Assembly: GCA_009760855.2 (NCBI GenBank)
Contig: WPIO01000061.1
Location: forward strand, 2,292,001-2,356,000
Length of the DNA: 64,000 bases
Direction of reading: 5' to 3'
Source of the DNA: Cristatella mucedo
Taxonomy: Eukaryota; Bryozoa; Phylactolaemata; Cristatellidae
The notes beneath the pieces are model-generated. The model worked only from the letters and a program-made list of their open reading frames with translations, had not been told where the DNA came from and ran no database searches. Shown in pieces: positions 59,935 through 64,000 of the stretch; positions within the stretch are counted from its first letter, which is position 1, and each line of letters starts with the position of its first letter. A program made the position numbers and the translations under genes.

Positions 59935-60455
59935 ACACTCGGCCTAATCTGTAGCTATGCAGCCAGTCTTGCCGGTCGTTACCATGGCAGTTGCTTCATT
60001 AGATCGCATAGCTACCCAACTAGAAGTGCATTGACTTAAAAGGTTTTGTCACTCAGATTGAGGTCCCTTTTTATTCTTTCTCCAGCCTATCTCTCAAAAC
60101 TAGTTCGCTCTCAGGCGAGGCTTTGCACCGTCCGCTCTTTTGACTTAGTCGTTTAGCCGTGCCTCAAACCAACCGCAAATCTGCCTTTACTTCTCATGTT
60201 CCCAAAGCCTGATGTACACTCCCAACTGACGCCATGACGTCCCCTGGCTCGGCAACATTAAAATAAGGTAAAAACGCACCTGGTCCTTAGCAGATGCTGG
60301 GTGCTTGTGGATTGTCCTTGATATGCCTATGAGTGTTGACACTGAATGTTTTCACTAACCATACTGATATTTGTTTACAGCATATATGAAGTGCCTAGAA
60401 AGAGATCTGGTAATGTGAGAGTGGTATGCAAATATATTAACATTAATATTATTAT
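59935..60455 (+). mobile_element. LINE-A copy, strongly decayed
   Basis: Plus strand: GTTACCATGGCAGTTGC, CATTGACTTAAAAGGTTTTG and TCTCCAGCCTATCTCTCAAA, then CCCAAAGCCTGATGTACACT. The tail is AAGTGCCTAGAAAGAGATCT. No frame survives. Confidence 0.75.
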
Positions 60456-60619
60456 TAATAAGTTGATCGCCGAGCTGTGCTTGTACCCTTGACCTCGACT
60501 TTTGTTGGCTGTGACTTCATTTTCTGTACGATTTCATCGCAGCTTATCGAGTGTGTATTTGTCTGTGTGTTCACACTCACGTGCATGCATATGCATGTGC
60601 ATGCATGCTCAGGTGTGTA

Positions 60620-60625
<6 letters not shown>

Positions 60626-60708
<83 letters not shown>

Positions 60709-60731
60709 GTGTGTGTGTGTGTGTAGGTGTG
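60626..60731. repeat. (GT)n microsatellite
   Basis: About 50 GT units with AGGTGT interruptions near the end, preceded by alternating purine-pyrimidine ATGCATATGCATGTGCATGC. Val-Cys and His-Thr frames through it are artefacts. Confidence 0.97.
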
Positions 60732-60884
60732 AGTTTGCATGAGCATGCAGATGAGAGAGTGAATTCGTGTGTCTGCTTGTGTTTGTGCATGGCCATGTGA
60801 CCTGCATGGGGTGCAAGTTTATTGCGAGGGGTCTGTGCTAGCTCATGTTCCAGGTCATGCAACTGCAGAGGCTTGCCTAGGCGG

Positions 60885-61250
60885 CCTTGCCTTTAGTTCG
60901 TATGCTCCCAAAGCCTGGATTTCACTCCCGACTTCCGTCACGACATCACCTGACTTGACAAACATTTAAAAAGAAATTAAAAACGCACTTATTTATGACA
61001 GTATTTAGTGGGTCCCCTGGGTTCATCCTTTATGTGCTTATGCATGCCTACACTGAGCATGCTGTCACTAACCACACTTGCATGCTGACCCTGTGCATGT
61101 CACCCCTAACCATGTTATTCATGTTTTTATCAAGCATGATACCACTCACCACTCGATCGTGTTTCCTTTGCTGCAAATGTAAAGCGCCTAGAAAGAGATT
61201 GAGTTCTCTGAGGGTGCTTTATCAGGTGTATTATTATTATTATTATTATT
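60885..61250 (+). mobile_element. LINE-A 3' end
   Basis: Starts at CTTTAGTTCGTATGCTCCCA in the RT C-terminus, then the full 3' UTR and hairpin (AAGCGCCTAGAAAGAGATTG, ending GGGTGCTTTATCAGG). It ends in (ATT)8. Confidence 0.9.
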
Positions 61251-62273
61251 AGCTTGCCCTCCAGAATGGCTGCACGTGAGAGCTCTACTGTACCCCTTGC
61301 CCCTGCAGTCTTTACTCGAATCGCCTCAGCCCGGCTAGATTATTGTCTGTTTTCTGTATTAGTCCAAGATGTCCTTCCTGAGAGCTGCTGAAATGTGTTC
61401 TTATAACAAATAAAACAATGGGCTCATCTTTAAATCGCGTTCGGGTGTGGGACCAGATAATCAGTAGGAGCTCCAGAAGCCGAGCAAAGCTAGAAGCCTC
61501 GGATGTGCCTGTGCCCAACAAGTCAGTTAGTTCACTGCACATGCACATGGTACAAAGGATGTGTCCTGATTCGAGGACTTTTACCGAACCTTCATTAATA
61601 TTCAGTGAACATGTCAGTCGTCACTCAATGAGCCATTCTTGACTTGGTTTGGTAGCACATCTGAAAACCCTCATGTGATTCACTACTTAAGCTTATTCTA
61701 GCCGTACAGTTTTACCGTGTTCGGGTGTACTGTGATTGTGCATGCTGTTATAAATGAGCAGTTGGTAGCTCAGTCTATGTAAAGTTCATAGAAAGGCTAT
61801 AGTTTCCTGAAGGCACTAAAAATAAATTGCCATTGCTATTGTAGCTATTGCTGTTAGCTGTTGCATAGGACATGCAGTGGCTTGCCACCAGGTGCCTGCT
61901 TGTTTGTTAGATGGGCCACATCTGCTGGCCACTGCTGACTGCCAACAAGTGCCCCCTCGATTAGCCGGCAGGAGCAAACTTGACCCTACCAGTGTACTGC
62001 TTGTGTCCTTTAGTGGGCTAGCTGCCCCCAGTTCAGTGTGGTTGGGCTCATCCATAAAGCTTCCGGCAATTATTCACAGCCTAATAGGTCACCATTAAGT
62101 GTGCTTTCTGCTTAGATTGCTTAAATTTCAAGCAAGTTCAGTGGCATTATGCCTGGGCATACCGAATGTGCCCCAGTCCATTATCTGCAGTGGCTGCCCT
62201 AGGCATCCTGTCCGGCCAAGGCGGTCACCTGCAGCAGAGCTAGCAGCCAGAGCACCCGCACCTGCATGGAGCT
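61251..62273. other. Intergenic, nothing firm
   Basis: No gene recognised. A weak tail-like word pair (GTAAAGTTCATAGAAAGGC, ACTAAAAATAAATTGCC) near 61,780-61,830 may be an old retroelement end. Confidence 0.45.
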
Positions 62274-62680
<407 letters not shown>

Positions 62681-62865
62681 ATGCAGCAGAAGCAGCTGGG
62701 ACTTGCATGCTGGGGGTTGCAGAAAGTCATTCTTTGGTGGTTTCTCGAAAGACCTTCATCTTTGCTGTTTGGAGATGGTGAGCAGTCGGAAAGGTTATGA
62801 TACCCATTAAGCTTGAAATTCCCTCTGCTGCACATTGGATGCTGACCCTTAAATAAGATAATAGA

Positions 62866-63003
62866 CGATTTAACAGCTTCAGTTGTATGGCGGCAGAAGA
62901 GCATTAGCTGCTATCACCACCACTTGCAGTTGGCAATGAAGGATCGCCCACTGCAGGACTTGAACCTACGACCTGATTAGTGAAGAGCAAGCACCTTGCC
63001 CGT
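62866..63003 (-). mobile_element. SINE-B copy
   Basis: Reversed SINE-B: GATTTAACAGCTTC, GCTGCTATCACCACCACTTG, GGATCGCCCACTGCAGGACT, then GAACCTACGACC (degraded B box) and CAAGCACCTTGCCC. Confidence 0.82.
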
Positions 63004-64000
63004 GGACACTGTGAAGGGAGCAGTTTTTTTTTCTGTCCCATAGGTTAGAAAGGTACTCACCCTTGCTTTTGCCACCATCTGTTCAACCGACAGTGGGAGC
63101 CCTACTATTTAAAGGGCAGAGCTGGAGAGGAAGTGGAGGCATTTGATTCAAGACAGGCTGGTTCGCTGGCGCCTCAGCTTGCAGCTTTCATTGCCAGTCA
63201 TTACTAGTACTTCATCACAGAGAAAATTGGGAAACATGTGCCTGTCGACCAGGAAGTGGAGCGGCTGAGCCAAATGGATCTGCATTGAAAGTGCCAACTA
63301 ACGTGTCGAGGGAATATAGTGAATATCGTGGATGGCTGGCCGAATACCCATGGCTCATGAGTGTTGGTCGCACGTGTGAATAAATAGCAGCATACTGCAT
63401 CTGATGGGGAGGGGGGTCGATCAACATTTCTGGGTGTGTCGGCTAGCTGTATCTAGGCAGTGACAGCAGCTCTGGCTGTCACTCGGCTGTTGGCTTTCCC
63501 ACCCAGACTCTAATGTCATTGAACCCTCACATGACCAATTTAGAAGCTGTGTGTGGCCTCTGCACCATGTGATCAGACGTTGGCATGTACACTGTACATG
63601 CGAACTCAGCTCAGCACTTAATGGCCATCTGCTTTGTAAGAGCCCATTTGGTTAGTCAGTACCTGCACTCTTTTGTCTGTTCTGCTTGGGTTGGGGGAGG
63701 GGCACGTGGACTGCATGAGTCTCGCTGCTGCTAGCGTTGCTCTTTTTGGTAAAGGCTACGAAAGTTAAATGCCTCCTCCGTGCAAGCAGCACTCTCCAGG
63801 CTACCAAGCAACCGCAAGGCACTGTGCTCAGGCAGGCCTTTCGTGACAGGCGACCAAGGCTGAGTCGGTCCTGCACCACTACCCAGGTAGTGGGTCGGCT
63901 ATCAAGTCCTCTTCCAGTGGCTGTGCAGCAACTGTGACCCTTACTTGTATCCCTGCCCTGCCTCCTTGTGCTTCAGGAAAGGGATGCTGTGGCTTAGAAA
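63004..64000. other. Window end, nothing recognised
   Basis: Mid-GC sequence without a recognised exon or repeat. Frames are below 76 codons and lack any recognisable domain. Confidence 0.5.

Noticed and set aside
60455-60862. Val-Cys and His-Thr repeat frames
   Set aside because: Translation of the (GT)n microsatellite.

Overview
The window is animal nuclear DNA from an invertebrate. Coding sequence is broken into short exons with GT-AG introns, and most of the remainder is decayed retrotransposons, tRNA-derived SINEs and long simple repeats. The phylum cannot be fixed from the sequence.

Layout. (1) Positions 1-16,060, plus strand: the 3' part of the GCN1 gene. Eleven exons run from 2,636 to 15,875, join in frame and encode the last 680 residues of the HEAT-repeat translation-stress factor GCN1. 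They are followed by a stop codon and an AATAAA signal. The final exon lies 6.3 kb beyond its neighbour, behind an intron full of LINE debris. (2) 16,060-24,240: intergenic sequence dominated by two LINE families (called LINE-A and LINE-B here) inserted into each other. (3) 24,240-27,045: a CpG-rich block with an uninterrupted 81-bp CGG tract and no recognisable gene. (4) 27,045-37,380: mostly unique or decayed sequence, with large GA-rich purine tracts at 31.5 and 32.3 kb. (5) 37,380-41,980: a second CpG-rich block holding a single-exon gene for a 500-residue rhodopsin-like GPCR (38,717-40,219). The receptor lacks several signature residues and ends in a PDZ-binding motif. (6) 41,980-64,000: repeat-rich sequence with two copies of a short inverted-repeat element, nested LINE/SINE clusters, the longest surviving reverse-transcriptase fragment (53.65-55.08 kb), CAG, GT and CT tracts, a third CpG-rich block (58.2-59.3 kb) and a few short unassigned reading frames.

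Repeat biology is the unifying theme. LINE-A is a CR1/L2-like non-LTR element whose 3' end carries a hairpin (AGCGCC...GGCGCT) followed by (ATT)n. SINE-A has a tRNA-like head and the same hairpin and tail, so it probably uses LINE-A machinery. LINE-B is a second family of the same general type with a different 3' end (tail ATTACATTACAT). SINE-B is a second tRNA-derived family with a clean B box. Nested insertions in both directions show that LINE-A and LINE-B were active over overlapping periods.

The two confident genes, GCN1 and the GPCR, are unrelated. GCN1 acts in the cytosol with ribosomes and the kinase GCN2. The GPCR is an orphan membrane receptor. No operon-like or defence-like system was found.
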